Shown here in pieces: positions 10,066-19,655 of a stretch of 50,526 nucleotides of DNA. The position numbers were made by a program, and so were the translations under genes. The DNA is taken from contig NZ_LZJN01000053.1 in the NCBI RefSeq assembly GCF_001667735.1, positions 1 to 50,526 of the forward strand, read 5' to 3'. Each line of letters starts with the position of its first letter. Positions within the stretch are counted from its first letter, which is position 1. The notes under the pieces were generated by a model that was not told where the DNA came from, made no database searches, and was given only the letters and a program-made list of their open reading frames with translations. Source of the DNA: Mycobacterium sp. E183 (GTDB taxonomy: Bacteria > Actinomycetota > Actinomycetes > Mycobacteriales > Mycobacteriaceae).

Positions 10066-11319
10066 ATGAAGGTTGTCTTGGCCGCCCACGGAACTCGCGG
10101 TGACGTCGAGCCCTGCGCCGCCGCCGGCCTCGAGCTGATGCGGCGCGGCCACGAAGTGCGTATGGCGGTGCCGCCCAACCTGATCGGCCTCATGGAGGCC
10201 GCCGGGCTGCCTGCAGTCGCCTACGGGCCGGATTCGCAGGAGCAGGTGAACGCGCTCGCGGACTTCCACCACCGCGCCTTCAAGCCGCAGAATCCGCTCA
10301 GCTTGGTCCGCTCGGGCAGGGAGCTCTTCATCGAGGGCTGGGCGCAGATGGGCACGACGCTGACTTCGGTGGCGGACGGCGCAGACCTGCTGGTAACCGG
10401 CCAGACCTACCACGGGGTCGTCGCCAATGTGGCTGAGTACTACGACATCCCAGTGGCGACACTGCACCACATGCCGATCTGCGTCAATGGCCAGCTGGCC
10501 CTTCCGTCGGTACCATCGCCGGCCCCCCTGGTCCGCACCGCGTTGAGGACGGCGTGGTGGCTGTACTGGCGCATCACCAAGGAGGTCGACGACGAGCAAC
10601 GCCGTCAACTGGGCCTTCCGCGGGCCGCCGGCCCGGCGGCGAAGCGAATGGCGCATCGCGGAGCGCTCGAAATCCAGGCCTACGACCGAGCCTGTTTTCC
10701 GGGCCTGGCGAAGGAATGGGATGGCCGGCGACCGTTCGTCGGTGCGCTCACGATGGATTTACCGACCTGTGACGACGGTGAGGCGGCCGCCTGGGCTACC
10801 GCGGGAACGCCCCCCGTCTACTTCGGGTTTGGCAGCACACCGGTCCGATCCCCGGCCGACACGATCGCCATGATCGCCGCCGCCTGCACGCAGCTTGGCG
10901 AACGGGCCTTGGTCTATTCGGGCGAGGGCGCCCCACACCGTACTTCACAATCCGACCGAATAAAGCTCGTCGGCCCGCTGAATTACGCGGCCACGCTTCC
11001 ACTCTGCCGCGCCATGGTCCACCACGGTGGCGGGGGCACCACGGCCGCGGGCCTGCGAGCCGGAATCCCGATGCTGATCCTCTGGGATGTGGCCGAGCAG
11101 CCGCTGTGGGCCGCGCAGGTCAGCCGGATGCGAGTTGGCCGCGCCCAGCGGTTGGTGAGCACCACCGTGGAGTCACTCGCCCGGCATCTCCGCGAGATCC
11201 TCGCGCCGCACTACGCCGGCCGAGCCCGTGAATTCGCCGCCCAGATGACCCAGCCCGCCGAAAGTGTCACCGCGGCAGCGGATCTCTTGGAGAAGGTCGC
11301 CGTCGGGGAGCGTGCTTGA
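10066..11319 (+). CDS. Glycosyltransferase family 1 (UGT/MurG-like; rhamnosyltransferase type)
   Basis: A 417-residue GT-B glycosyltransferase. The N-terminus [14 protein letters not shown] is the acceptor-side signature of the Rv1524/Rv1526c and Gtf/RtfA family that glycosylates mycobacterial glycolipids; the C-terminal donor site is seen as HHGGGGTT near residue 325 followed by [15 protein letters not shown]. The frame is open further upstream, but ATG 10066 is chosen because the family starts at this motif and it lies 17 bp past the acyltransferase stop. The TGA overlaps the ATG of the next gene. Rv1524 and Rv1526c flank pks5 in M. tuberculosis, so pairing with a Pks5-like synthase is a recurrent arrangement. 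Donor sugar and acceptor cannot be read from the sequence. Confidence 0.9.
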   Translation: MKVVLAAHGTRGDVEPCAAAGLELMRRGHEVRMAVPPNLIGLMEAAGLPAVAYGPDSQEQVNALADFHHRAFKPQNPLSLVRSGRELFIEGWAQMGTTLTSVADGADLLVTGQTYHGVVANVAEYYDIPVATLHHMPICVNGQLALPSVPSPAPLVRTALRTAWWLYWRITKEVDDEQRRQLGLPRAAGPAAKRMAHRGALEIQAYDRACFPGLAKEWDGRRPFVGALTMDLPTCDDGEAAAWATAGTPPVYFGFGSTPVRSPADTIAMIAAACTQLGERALVYSGEGAPHRTSQSDRIKLVGPLNYAATLPLCRAMVHHGGGGTTAAGLRAGIPMLILWDVAEQPLWAAQVSRMRVGRAQRLVSTTVESLARHLREILAPHYAGRAREFAAQMTQPAESVTAAADLLEKVAVGERA

Positions 11320-12020
11320 TGATGTGGGGAACGGTGCTGCCGATCGCAGTTTGGCTGTCGCTGGACCCGACGCGACTGGTCATCGGCGGAATCCTGATGT
11401 CACGCCCCCGGCCCCGGCACAACCTCCTCGCCTACTGGTGGGGCGGCCTCACAGCGGGCGTAGCCCCGGGCGTCGGCGCCTTCGTACTCCTGCGGGATTC
11501 GCCAGCGACGGTTATGGAAGACGCGAGGTCCACGGTCGTGCGCTTCACGGGCGGGTACTTCCAAATCGCGATCGGCGTGCTTGCCCTGGCGATCGCGACC
11601 GGAGTGTGGGCGTACCGCGGCGCCCCACCGTCCCGAGCCCCGCAGCCGCCCCGACCGACCGCGGCCGCCCGGCTGACGGCCCGCGTCCGCCGCGCGTTGC
11701 AAGGCGGGAACCCGTGGGTGGCGTTTGGGATTGGACTGGTGACGACCGTGCCACTCGCCGATTATCTCGTGGTGCTCACCATCATCGTCTCCTCGAGAGC
11801 AGCGATCGGCGCTCAGCTCGGCGCGGTCGTGATCTTCACGATCGTGGTCCTCGTCCTGGTAGAGGTCCCCCTCGTCAGCTATCTTCTCGCGCCGGCGCAG
11901 ACCCAGCTGGCGATGGTGCAGCTGCAAAGGTGGTTTGCCATTCACCGTCGCCGGCTTCTGATCGCCGCACCCGCTCTCGCCGGGATCATGCTGGTGGCCT
12001 CGGGCGTAAGCAGCCTCTGA
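11319..12020 (+). CDS. Sap/GAP-like integral membrane protein (glycolipid export accessory)
   Basis: A 233-residue polytopic membrane protein with about six hydrophobic segments and a basic central loop (about residues 95-130). It resembles the GAP/Sap family (sulfolipid-1-addressing protein fold), small membrane proteins needed for surface delivery of glycopeptidolipids and sulfolipids. ATG 11319 overlaps the glycosyltransferase TGA by 1 bp (TGATG); a second ATG follows at 11322. In sulfolipid and GPL loci this gene accompanies an MmpL transporter, but none is seen here. It ends the plus-strand run of four tightly packed genes and converges on the RgpF-like gene with 14 bp between stops. Family assignment rests on topology and recalled motif similarity. 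Confidence 0.8.
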   Translation: MMWGTVLPIAVWLSLDPTRLVIGGILMSRPRPRHNLLAYWWGGLTAGVAPGVGAFVLLRDSPATVMEDARSTVVRFTGGYFQIAIGVLALAIATGVWAYRGAPPSRAPQPPRPTAAARLTARVRRALQGGNPWVAFGIGLVTTVPLADYLVVLTIIVSSRAAIGAQLGAVVIFTIVVLVLVEVPLVSYLLAPAQTQLAMVQLQRWFAIHRRRLLIAAPALAGIMLVASGVSSL

Positions 12021-12034
12021 GCGGTCGATGTCGT

Positions 12035-13081
12035 TCAGTTCGAACCGCGCGGCCCTCGCCGAGCAGATCCCATGCGCCCGTTCATCCGCCCGGCGCCGGG
12101 CCGGGCGTAGCCGCTCATCAGGGTCGGCGCTCTCCGGCCGAGCCTGTCCACGTTCGACTGGATGAGCTGGAAGGGATAGTCGGTGTGTCGCTCGATGACG
12201 TCGCGCAGGTCCGCCATGGACGCGTGCCACGGCATGTCGTAGCGGGCCAGGTTCGCCTTGAGGAACGGAAACCGGAAGTCCTCGATGAGGCCATCCCAAA
12301 AGTGCAGGGTGCCGTTGTTGCGAGCAGAGCGTCTGGTGGCCCACGGGCGGGCCGATGGGCGGCCGTAGGTGAGTTCGATGGCGGCGGCGGAGACGAACGG
12401 GTTGAGGCTGAGTCCGGCTCTACGGGCGCGGGCGGATATGCCGATCTCGTATCGCCAGATGACCATCCCCTTGTGGACCACGTACTGGAAGCCATCCCAG
12501 AAGTCTTCGAGGAACGTGCGGGTGTGCGAGTCGAGATCCCAGACGAGAAAGAAAGATTGGAGGTGCGGAACCAATTGGGTGTTCTCGACAGCGCCGTACA
12601 TGTCGGCGCCGTGAAACGAACTCCACATGTCTTCCAGGGGAAAGAGCGGACCGAAGACGCTGTCGTTGGCGACCAGAAACCGGTCGAATTGATTGAGCGA
12701 CCACCCGTGGTGCGTGAGAATGCACCACGCGAGGTGCCACGAGCCGAAATCGTAGGAAAGCGTTCGGCGGGTGTAGATGCCATCACAGAGGGAGCGGATG
12801 GAAGCCACCGACTCCGGTGTGAGAGTGGGCGAGCCGGAGACGAAGACGATGGCCGCGCCCTGCTCCCGCAAGGCTTTCAGGTAATAGGCGACGTACGGAT
12901 CGACGACGCCCTGCGGGTCGAAGTGCGCAAACAGGGCAAGCGTGCGGCGGCCGGGCGGAGGATCCGGCGGAAGCTCCAGGTGGGTTTCGCATAGGAAGCG
13001 GAAAGCGTTGCCGCTGCGGCGGTAACGCGCCGCGGCCGAAGCGCGCTCGCGTTCGGTGCGCAGCATCTCCGAGAATTTCAT
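12035..13081 (-). CDS. RgpF-like (rhamnan synthesis F) family protein, putative glycosyltransferase
   Basis: A 348-residue protein resembling the RgpF family found in polysaccharide and O-antigen loci. Visible family features are LALFAHFDPQG near residue 46, the central YDFGSW and FLVANDSVFGP blocks, and a C-terminal HASMADLRDVIE region. RgpF proteins act in polyrhamnose assembly and are usually regarded as glycosyltransferases, though the reaction is poorly defined. ATG 13081 is preferred; a GTG lies one codon upstream. The gene is the second of a minus-strand pair, 26 bp after the acyl-AMP ligase. The last 20 residues are basic and Gly/Arg-rich. Its presence suggests the product carries more than one sugar. 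Confidence 0.75.
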   Translation of the reverse strand: MKFSEMLRTERERASAAARYRRSGNAFRFLCETHLELPPDPPPGRRTLALFAHFDPQGVVDPYVAYYLKALREQGAAIVFVSGSPTLTPESVASIRSLCDGIYTRRTLSYDFGSWHLAWCILTHHGWSLNQFDRFLVANDSVFGPLFPLEDMWSSFHGADMYGAVENTQLVPHLQSFFLVWDLDSHTRTFLEDFWDGFQYVVHKGMVIWRYEIGISARARRAGLSLNPFVSAAAIELTYGRPSARPWATRRSARNNGTLHFWDGLIEDFRFPFLKANLARYDMPWHASMADLRDVIERHTDYPFQLIQSNVDRLGRRAPTLMSGYARPGAGRMNGRMGSARRGPRGSN

Positions 13082-13107
13082 CACGTCCCCGTGGCGTCCG
13101 TGAGTGC

Positions 13108-14856
13108 TCAGTCGGCGCGAACGGCCGGCCCTCGGCGCTGCGCATCCAACCGGGCGAACTGATTCTGTCGATACCGCTCGACACAGGCCGCCCGTCGGAC
13201 CTTGCCGCTGGTGGTGATGGGGATCGAACCGGGCGCTACCACAACGAGATCGGCGATGCTCAACCCGTGGACGGTGGATATCGCGGAAGTGACCTTGCGC
13301 CGGACGAGATCGAAAGCCTCCTGGCCGGAATCGTCGCGGCTCTTCAACTCGATGATGGCGACGAGTTTCTCCGTGCCCTCGTCCGGAACGGCGATGGCTG
13401 CACAACGCCCCGGCGCGATGCTTTGGATCGTTGCCTCGAGGTCGTCGGGAGAGTGGTTGCGTCCGTACACGATCAATAGATCCTTGATCCGGCCGATGAT
13501 GAACAGTTCGCCGTCGGCGAAGAAGCCCATGTCACCGGTACGCAGCCACGGTCCCTCCGGCGTGCCGGCCGACGGATCGACAAGCGTTGCGCCGAACGTC
13601 GTTTCAGACGCTTGTGGGTTCTGCCAGTAGCCGGAAGCGACGTTGTCGCCTTGCACCCAGATTTCGCCGGTTATTCCGGCCGGACATTCGATTCTCGTCG
13701 CCGGATCGACGATGCGCACGAGGGGTGAGCGCGCCGCGCCGTAACTAATCAGTGCTGTACCGCCCCCGCCCGCACACCGCTTCGCGCGGCCGGCGGTCAG
13801 TTCTTCGGAGTCGAAATGCGCGACTCGTGGTGATTGACCCGCCTCGCGGGTGGCGATGTACAACGTAGCCTCCGCCATTCCGTATGAGGGCCGCAACACC
13901 CGGTCCTGGAGGCCGAAGGTGGCGAATCGCTCGGTGAAGCGCCGCAGCGTCGCGGGCTGGACTCGCTCACTGCCGTTGAGGATGCTGAGCACGTTGCCGA
14001 GATCAAGCCCTGCCAGGTCGTCGTCGGAGGTCTTTCTTGCGGCCAGTTCGAAGGCGAAGTTGGGTCCTGCCGAAAGTGCGTGACTGTTGCCGGCCAGCAG
14101 CTGAATCCACCGGGCCGGCCGCTGCAGGAACGCCACTGGAGTCGTGAGTACGGTGTGGAATCCCGTGAGCACCGGAAAGATGATTCCGAGATGCAACCCC
14201 ATGTCGTGGTAGAAGGGCAGCCAGGACACCACGGTGGTGTCCGGTGGCGCAACGCCGCCGTGGTCGCCGAAGAAGGCGGCGTTGATCTGCTCGAAATTGG
14301 CCAGGATGTTCCTGTCGGAGACCATCACTCCGACGGGGGTGCGCGTCGACCCGGACGTGTATTGCAGATAGACGGTGTCGATCCCGCTGCCGACCCGGCC
14401 GCGCGGCCCGGCCGTCGAGCCCGAAGCCAGCGAATCAACCGCGACGATCGACGGAACGGATCTCCCGGCCCCCGACTCGACGTACCGGGCGGCATCGCCT
14501 GCGGCGGACGATACCGTGAGAACGACGGAGGGTGAGGTGTCTTTCAGTACGGCGGCGACGCGTTCGTCGCTGGCCCCACCGAGTGGAACCGCAATCAGCC
14601 CTGCCTGTAATGCCGCAAGGAACGCGGCGATGTAGTCGAGCCCGTGCGGCGCCAGGATCACAGCGCGGTCGCCCGGCGATCCGTGAATCCTCAACTCCTG
14701 TGCGACGTCAAGCACTCGCCGGTAGAGCTGTGACCATGTCACGCTCTCGGCAATTCCGTTGCGATCGCGCTCGTGATCCATAAACGTGAACGCTGTCCGA
14801 TTGGGCTGCAGACTGGCGCGTTCGCGCAGCAGTGTCGGAATGGGACACTTAAGCAT
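13108..14856 (-). CDS. Fatty acyl-AMP ligase (FadD24/FadD25-like)
   Basis: A 582-residue adenylate-forming enzyme expected to activate a fatty acid as acyl-AMP and hand it to the nearby synthase. Signatures include the phosphate loop YTSGST at about 166-171, [11 protein letters not shown], the hinge region TGDMGFF followed by [14 protein letters not shown], and the FAAL-type region after the P-loop ([13 protein letters not shown]). FAALs differ from acyl-CoA ligases by an inserted segment in the C-terminal linker, which this sequence seems to carry. ATG 14856 is chosen because the family starts near this point ([14 protein letters not shown]); the open frame continues upstream into the divergent methyltransferase. 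Pks5-type loci usually include such a FadD (FadD24 or FadD25). Confidence 0.9.
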   Translation of the reverse strand: MLKCPIPTLLRERASLQPNRTAFTFMDHERDRNGIAESVTWSQLYRRVLDVAQELRIHGSPGDRAVILAPHGLDYIAAFLAALQAGLIAVPLGGASDERVAAVLKDTSPSVVLTVSSAAGDAARYVESGAGRSVPSIVAVDSLASGSTAGPRGRVGSGIDTVYLQYTSGSTRTPVGVMVSDRNILANFEQINAAFFGDHGGVAPPDTTVVSWLPFYHDMGLHLGIIFPVLTGFHTVLTTPVAFLQRPARWIQLLAGNSHALSAGPNFAFELAARKTSDDDLAGLDLGNVLSILNGSERVQPATLRRFTERFATFGLQDRVLRPSYGMAEATLYIATREAGQSPRVAHFDSEELTAGRAKRCAGGGGTALISYGAARSPLVRIVDPATRIECPAGITGEIWVQGDNVASGYWQNPQASETTFGATLVDPSAGTPEGPWLRTGDMGFFADGELFIIGRIKDLLIVYGRNHSPDDLEATIQSIAPGRCAAIAVPDEGTEKLVAIIELKSRDDSGQEAFDLVRRKVTSAISTVHGLSIADLVVVAPGSIPITTSGKVRRAACVERYRQNQFARLDAQRRGPAVRAD

Positions 14857-14917
14857 GGGCGTCAGGTTACCCGGGCCATTAACACTGCGTCGGCTTTGGG
14901 CTCGAGACGATGGGCAG

Positions 14918-15742
14918 TTGCAACGTACGCCTATAGAAAACGTCATCAGCCGGCTGAACGGCACGCCAATCTTGGTGGCGCTGTTGGATTTGCGCTTCAA
15001 ATACGGGTACCGGTTCCTCAGCCGTCTCCTCACAAGAGATGACGTCCTATTCCTCAATTACGGGTACGAGGAGGATCCGCCGATGGCCCTGCCGCTGGCG
15101 GCCTCCGACGAGCCCGACCGGTTCCCCATCCAGCTCTATCACCGCACCGCGACCCAGGTGGATCTCACCGGCAAGGATGTGCTGGAAGTCAGTTGCGGCC
15201 ACGGCGGTGGGGCCTCGTATCTGATGCGGACGCTGCACCCGGCGTCTTACACGGGCCTGGATCTCAATACGGTCGGCATAGCGTTCTGCCAAAAGAGGCA
15301 CCGTCTGCCTGGCCTGAACTTCGTGCAGGGTAACGCCGAAAGCCTGCCGTTTCCCGAGGGGTCCTTCGACGCGGTGATCAATGTCGAAGCCGCGATCAAT
15401 TACCGCGACGTGCGCCGGTTCTTCGCCGAAGTGAAACGCGTGCTGCGGCCGGGAGGGCATTTCCTGTACGCGGATATCCGCTACGCCGACGAGATCGCCT
15501 CCTGGGAAGCGGACCTCGCCGGGATCGCGATGCGCCGGATTTCAGCGACGACGATCAACGCGGAAGTCATGCGCGGGCTCGAGCAGAATCGGTTGTTCGA
15601 CCAGATCACCCGGCGTCTGCCCAGCGTCCCATTCGTACGCGGCATCGCCGAGGACTATGCAGGGGGGCGCGGTTCGCTGATCTACAGGCGTCTGGAGAAC
15701 GGCGAGGCTTCGTACCGGTTGTTCTGCTTTGCCAAGGACTGA
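14918..15742 (+). CDS. SAM-dependent methyltransferase (Rv2952/Rv1523-like)
   Basis: About 274 residues. The methyltransferase fold is clear: motif [17 protein letters not shown], motif II YTGLDLN, post-[12 protein letters not shown] and motif [17 protein letters not shown]. The block YEEDPPM...[11 protein letters not shown] is shared with Rv2952 (phthiotriol methyltransferase) and the paralogue Rv1523 beside pks5. It probably O-methylates a sugar hydroxyl or a lipid hydroxyl of the cluster product. The start is uncertain: ATG 14855 overlaps the divergent ligase start and leaves no promoter space, whereas TTG 14918 gives the N-terminal length expected from Rv2952. No good ribosome binding site decides between them. 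Confidence 0.85.
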   Translation: MQRTPIENVISRLNGTPILVALLDLRFKYGYRFLSRLLTRDDVLFLNYGYEEDPPMALPLAASDEPDRFPIQLYHRTATQVDLTGKDVLEVSCGHGGGASYLMRTLHPASYTGLDLNTVGIAFCQKRHRLPGLNFVQGNAESLPFPEGSFDAVINVEAAINYRDVRRFFAEVKRVLRPGGHFLYADIRYADEIASWEADLAGIAMRRISATTINAEVMRGLEQNRLFDQITRRLPSVPFVRGIAEDYAGGRGSLIYRRLENGEASYRLFCFAKD

Positions 15743-15870
15743 TCCGTCCGGGTCTTGAGACTTCACGTCGGCGTCACCCCGTGTGAAGCCAACACTCCCT
15801 CGCGCCGTGCCCGACGGCCTATTCTTTGATCACCACAGCAAACGCAGGGGGCCGGATTGGCGGAGGTCGG

Positions 15871-18800
15871 ATGACGGCCGTAGCGGCGTGCCACGCGTGT
15901 GGCACCGAGCTTCTCGAGAATGCGCGGTTCTGTCACGGGTGTGGTTCGCCGGTTGCCCAGCCCGCCGCGCATGCGGAGTACAAGCAGGTGTCGGTGCTGT
16001 TCGCCGACGTGGTGCACTCCATGGACATCGCCGCGGCCGTCGGTGCGGAGCGGTTGCGAGAAATCATGGCCGAGCTTGTCGACCGCTGCACCGACGTCGT
16101 GCAGCACTACGGGGGCACCCTGGACAACTTCACCGGTGACGGAATCATGGCGGTGTTCGGGGCGCCCGTAGCAATGGAGGACCACGCGGTTCGCGCCTGT
16201 CTGGCGGCCTTGGGGGTTCAGGAGGAGATCAAGGGGCTGGCGGGCGAGGTCCGACAGCGCGACGGTGTGGACCTGCAGTTGCGGGTGGGACTGAACTCCG
16301 GTCAGGTGATAGCGGGCGAAATCGGGTCCGGTCCGTTCCGCTACACCGCGATCGGCGAGCAAGTCGGGATGGCCCAACGGATGGAGTCTGTGGCACCGCC
16401 GGGTGGGGTGATGCTCAGCGAGTCGACCGCCCGGCTCGTCCAACACGCCACCGAGCTAGGCGATCCCGAGGAGGTGCGCTTCAAGGGCAGCGACGGCCCA
16501 GTGCTGGCCCGGCGTCTGCTGCGCATGACGGACGGGCACCGCCGAACCGGCCTGCCCCAAGGCGCATTGGTAGGGCGTGACCTCGAAGTGACAACGGCCG
16601 CAGGGCTTTTGGACCGATCGATGAGCGGGCGGGGATGTGTGGTCTGCGTTGCCGGGCCGCCGGGTATCGGCAAGACGCGACTCGCTGACGAAGTTGTCGC
16701 GATGGCCAGCCGGCGCGGTGTCGAAGTGTCCTCGGTGTACTGCGAGTCGCACACCAGCGATGTCCCCTTCCTGGTCGCGGCAGGACTGTTGCGCGAAGCC
16801 GCCCGGATCACCGAGCTCGACGACGAGGCGGCGCGAGCACAGGTGCGCGCGGGCCTCCCCGACGCCTCCGACGAGGACGTGCTGCTGCTCTATGACCTGA
16901 TGGGCATTCGAGACCCCGAGACGCCGCCTCCCACGATCCATCCCGACGCGCGGCGGCGTCGGCTGACCGCATTGATCAACTCCCTGTCGCTGAACCGCAC
17001 CCAACCGGTCCTCTACGTCATCGAGGACGCGCACTGGATCGATGAGGTCAGCGACTCGATGCTGGCCGAGTTCCTCACCGTCATCCCCCAGACGCCGTCG
17101 ATGGTCCTGATCACCTATCGCCCCGACTATCACGGCGCTTTGGCGAGAGTCCCTGGCACCCAAACGATCTCGCTCGCCCCTTTGAGTGATTCGGAAACCG
17201 CTGCGCTGCTCGACGAGTTGTTGGGCTCGGATCCGTCGGTCTCCGGAATCAAAGCGCTCGTCGCCGAACGGGCCGGCGGGAACCCGTTTTATGCGCAGGA
17301 GATGATTCACGAGCTCGCCGAGCGCGGCGTGCTCGAGGGCGAGCGCGGCGAATTCACCTGCAGCACAGACGTGGCCGACGTCACCGTACCGGCCAGCCTG
17401 CAGGCAACCATCGCGGCGCGGATCGATCGGTTGGATCCGGATGCCAAGCAGACGCTGAACGCCGCCGCGGTGATCGGGTCGCGGTTCACCCCCGAGTTAC
17501 TCGCTGCGGTGGGCAACGCCCCTGCCCTCGACGCACTGCTCAGCGCCGCGCTGATCGATCAGGTCCGGTTCACCCCGGGTGCCGAGTTCGCCTTCCGCCA
17601 CCCGCTGATACGGGCGGTGGCCTATGAATCACAACTGAAATCCGATCGCGCGGAGATGCACGGGCGGCTCGCCGCCGCTATCGAGGCCCGCGAGCCGGAA
17701 TCGGCCGACCAGAATGCGGCGCTGATCGCCGAACATCTGGAAGCCGCGGGTGACCTGCGGGGTGCCTACGGCTGGCACATGCGCGCGGCCAAGTGGGCGA
17801 CGTACCGCGATATCGCCGCGGCGCGTCTGAGTTGGGAGAGCGCCACGACGATCGCCGACGCATTGACTGCCGATGACCCGGACCTGGCGGCCATGTGCAT
17901 TGCTCCTCGCACCATGTTGTGCGGGATCGCCTGGCGGCTGCACGTCAACAACGTCGGCGACCGGTTCGACGAGTTGCGCAAGTTGTGCAGCGCCGCGGGC
18001 GACAAGCCGTCGCTGGCCATCGCGATGGCGGGGCTGGTCGTGGACCACGCCTTCCAGGACAGGGTGGGCGAGGCGTCACGGCTGGCCTCCGAAGCCATCG
18101 CCCTGATCGAGTCCATCGGCGATCCGACCCTCACGGTGGGGCTGTCCTTCACGCCGATCCGCGCGAAGATGGCAAGCGGCGAGTGGTCAGAGATGCTGCG
18201 TTTGTCCCAGCGGGTGATCGACCTGGCCGACGGCGATCCCGCGAAGGGCAATTTTCTTTTCGGGTCGCCCCTGGCGCTTGCCTACGCGCAGCGGGCGACC
18301 GCCCGCTACGCGCTGGGCCTTGCCGGCTGGCGAGACGATCAGCGGCGGGGCCTGGCGGTGGCCCACGGCGCCGACTCGCTGTCCTACGTCACGGTCGTCA
18401 GCTACGTGTACACGGCCGCGATACCGGCCGGCGCGCTGCGGCCGGACGATTCCGTCGTCCGCGAGATCCAGGACGCGCTGGCGATCGCCGAACGGTCCGG
18501 CGACAACCTCCAGGTAGGTGTGGCATGGCTGACCTTGGGCCTTGCGCTGCTGCACCGCGATACGGATGCCGACCGGGATCGCGGGCAGCGGCTGTTGTTG
18601 GGGGTTCGCGACGTGTTCGTGCGCGGGGGCCACTTCTTGTGCGATCTACCGATGATCGATGTCTACGTGGCGCGTCAGGCGGCGCGCCGCGGGGAGCATG
18701 ACGAAGCGATACCGCTGATGTCCGCCGCGGTCGACCACCTCGCCCGCGGGGGGCAGCTGCTGTCCTGGGGCATTCTGGCGACGGGGGTACTGGTGGAGAC

Positions 18801-19044
18801 ATTGCTGGACCGGGGAAGCGACCGTGACGTCGGCGACGCCGAGGCGGCAATCGAGCGGTTAGCCGCCGCACCGGCCGATGAGGGCCTGGCGATACGTGAA
18901 ATCTGGCTGTACCGGATGCGCGCCCTCATGGCGCGGGCGCGAGGCGAGTCGGACGCCTACGCGTGTTTCCGAGATCGCTACCGCGACATGGCGAGGACGC
19001 TTGGCTTCGTAGGACACGCCGACTGGGCCGAGGCGATGCGGTAG
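15871..19044 (+). CDS. Zinc-ribbon / class III nucleotidyl cyclase-like / STAND ATPase regulatory protein
   Basis: A 1,057-residue multidomain protein. A zinc ribbon (Cys7, Cys10, Cys21, Cys24) leads into a class III cyclase domain (about 36-215), then a P-loop ATPase of AAA/STAND type with Walker A GPPGIGKT (262-269) and Walker B ending in ED at 385-386, then a long helical, TPR-like region. ATG 15871 is preceded by GGAGG at 15862-15866. Metal-binding aspartates are kept (Asp46, Asp90), but the usual adenine-selecting Lys is Asn86 and the transition-state Asn is Gly166, with Arg170 retained. It may therefore be a nucleotide sensor rather than a typical adenylyl cyclase. No LuxR-type C-terminal DNA-binding domain is evident. 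It lies between the glycolipid genes and cwsA, so its link to either is unknown. Confidence 0.85.
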   Translation: MTAVAACHACGTELLENARFCHGCGSPVAQPAAHAEYKQVSVLFADVVHSMDIAAAVGAERLREIMAELVDRCTDVVQHYGGTLDNFTGDGIMAVFGAPVAMEDHAVRACLAALGVQEEIKGLAGEVRQRDGVDLQLRVGLNSGQVIAGEIGSGPFRYTAIGEQVGMAQRMESVAPPGGVMLSESTARLVQHATELGDPEEVRFKGSDGPVLARRLLRMTDGHRRTGLPQGALVGRDLEVTTAAGLLDRSMSGRGCVVCVAGPPGIGKTRLADEVVAMASRRGVEVSSVYCESHTSDVPFLVAAGLLREAARITELDDEAARAQVRAGLPDASDEDVLLLYDLMGIRDPETPPPTIHPDARRRRLTALINSLSLNRTQPVLYVIEDAHWIDEVSDSMLAEFLTVIPQTPSMVLITYRPDYHGALARVPGTQTISLAPLSDSETAALLDELLGSDPSVSGIKALVAERAGGNPFYAQEMIHELAERGVLEGERGEFTCSTDVADVTVPASLQATIAARIDRLDPDAKQTLNAAAVIGSRFTPELLAAVGNAPALDALLSAALIDQVRFTPGAEFAFRHPLIRAVAYESQLKSDRAEMHGRLAAAIEAREPESADQNAALIAEHLEAAGDLRGAYGWHMRAAKWATYRDIAAARLSWESATTIADALTADDPDLAAMCIAPRTMLCGIAWRLHVNNVGDRFDELRKLCSAAGDKPSLAIAMAGLVVDHAFQDRVGEASRLASEAIALIESIGDPTLTVGLSFTPIRAKMASGEWSEMLRLSQRVIDLADGDPAKGNFLFGSPLALAYAQRATARYALGLAGWRDDQRRGLAVAHGADSLSYVTVVSYVYTAAIPAGALRPDDSVVREIQDALAIAERSGDNLQVGVAWLTLGLALLHRDTDADRDRGQRLLLGVRDVFVRGGHFLCDLPMIDVYVARQAARRGEHDEAIPLMSAAVDHLARGGQLLSWGILATGVLVETLLDRGSDRDVGDAEAAIERLAAAPADEGLAIREIWLYRMRALMARARGESDAYACFRDRYRDMARTLGFVGHADWAEAMR

Positions 19045-19056
19045 GGCCGACCGCCG

Positions 19057-19491
19057 TCAGGGGCGCGGCTGCACGTCGACGCTGGGCGGGCGGGACTGCG
19101 GCTCTTGGGGCTTGGCGCGAACCGAGCGCCGCACCAGGCTGAACGCGACTGCGCCGCCGGCGAGGACCACAACGGCCGCTCCCGCGAACACCAACGGGCG
19201 CCTGGTCCGACGCTGTGCGCGCCGCGCGTCCTGCAACGCCTGAGGCAGGTTCGAAACGACCTCCTGCGCGGCCGCCAGCTCCTGCGCGAGGGTTTCCTGG
19301 GCAGCGGCGAGTTCCTTGGCGAGGCGCCCCTCTTGATATTTGCGACGAATCTGCGCCGCGGTCGACTGCGCTGACTGGGCGCTCAGGCCGACGATCCCCC
19401 GGGTGACGTCCACCGGGCCCAGCGTCGAGTAGGTCAGCCCGCGAGCGAGTCGCTCGCGCGGGGTCAGCCGGGATTCCGCCTTCGCGCTCAT
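19057..19491 (-). CDS. cwsA: Cell wall synthesis protein CwsA
   Basis: A 144-residue protein matching mycobacterial CwsA (Rv0008c, about 145 residues). CwsA is a membrane protein that interacts with Wag31 (DivIVA) and CrgA and supports peptidoglycan synthesis and polar growth. The cytoplasmic part contains an internally repeated coiled-coil-like stretch, (K/Q)ELAAAQE (about 59-77); a basic segment (RRAQRRTRR) precedes one transmembrane helix at about 100-120, and the tail is short and Pro-rich. ATG 19491 follows an AAAGG-type ribosome binding site. It is divergent from ppiA with 164 bp between starts and convergent with the cyclase-like gene. Confidence 0.93.
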   Translation of the reverse strand: MSAKAESRLTPRERLARGLTYSTLGPVDVTRGIVGLSAQSAQSTAAQIRRKYQEGRLAKELAAAQETLAQELAAAQEVVSNLPQALQDARRAQRRTRRPLVFAGAAVVVLAGGAVAFSLVRRSVRAKPQEPQSRPPSVDVQPRP

Positions 19492-19655
19492 CTGCCGCCT
19501 TTCTGCGCCGCCGGGCAAGCCCGTCGCGGGACCGGCTCGTGGGTACTCGAACAGACTGCCAGCATAGGGATGCCGGCGGAACTGTTCTGCGCGCGCCGCC
19601 TTTTCGGTCGTCGCCCGGCTCGGGGTGACACCGGGTGCGGACATCCCGGCGCGGA

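Noticed and set aside
19020..19060. Attachment-site duplicate of the tRNA-Ala 3' end at the far border of the 17-kb block
   Set aside because: No copy of the tRNA 3' end was visible by eye near the border, and no integrase gene is present.
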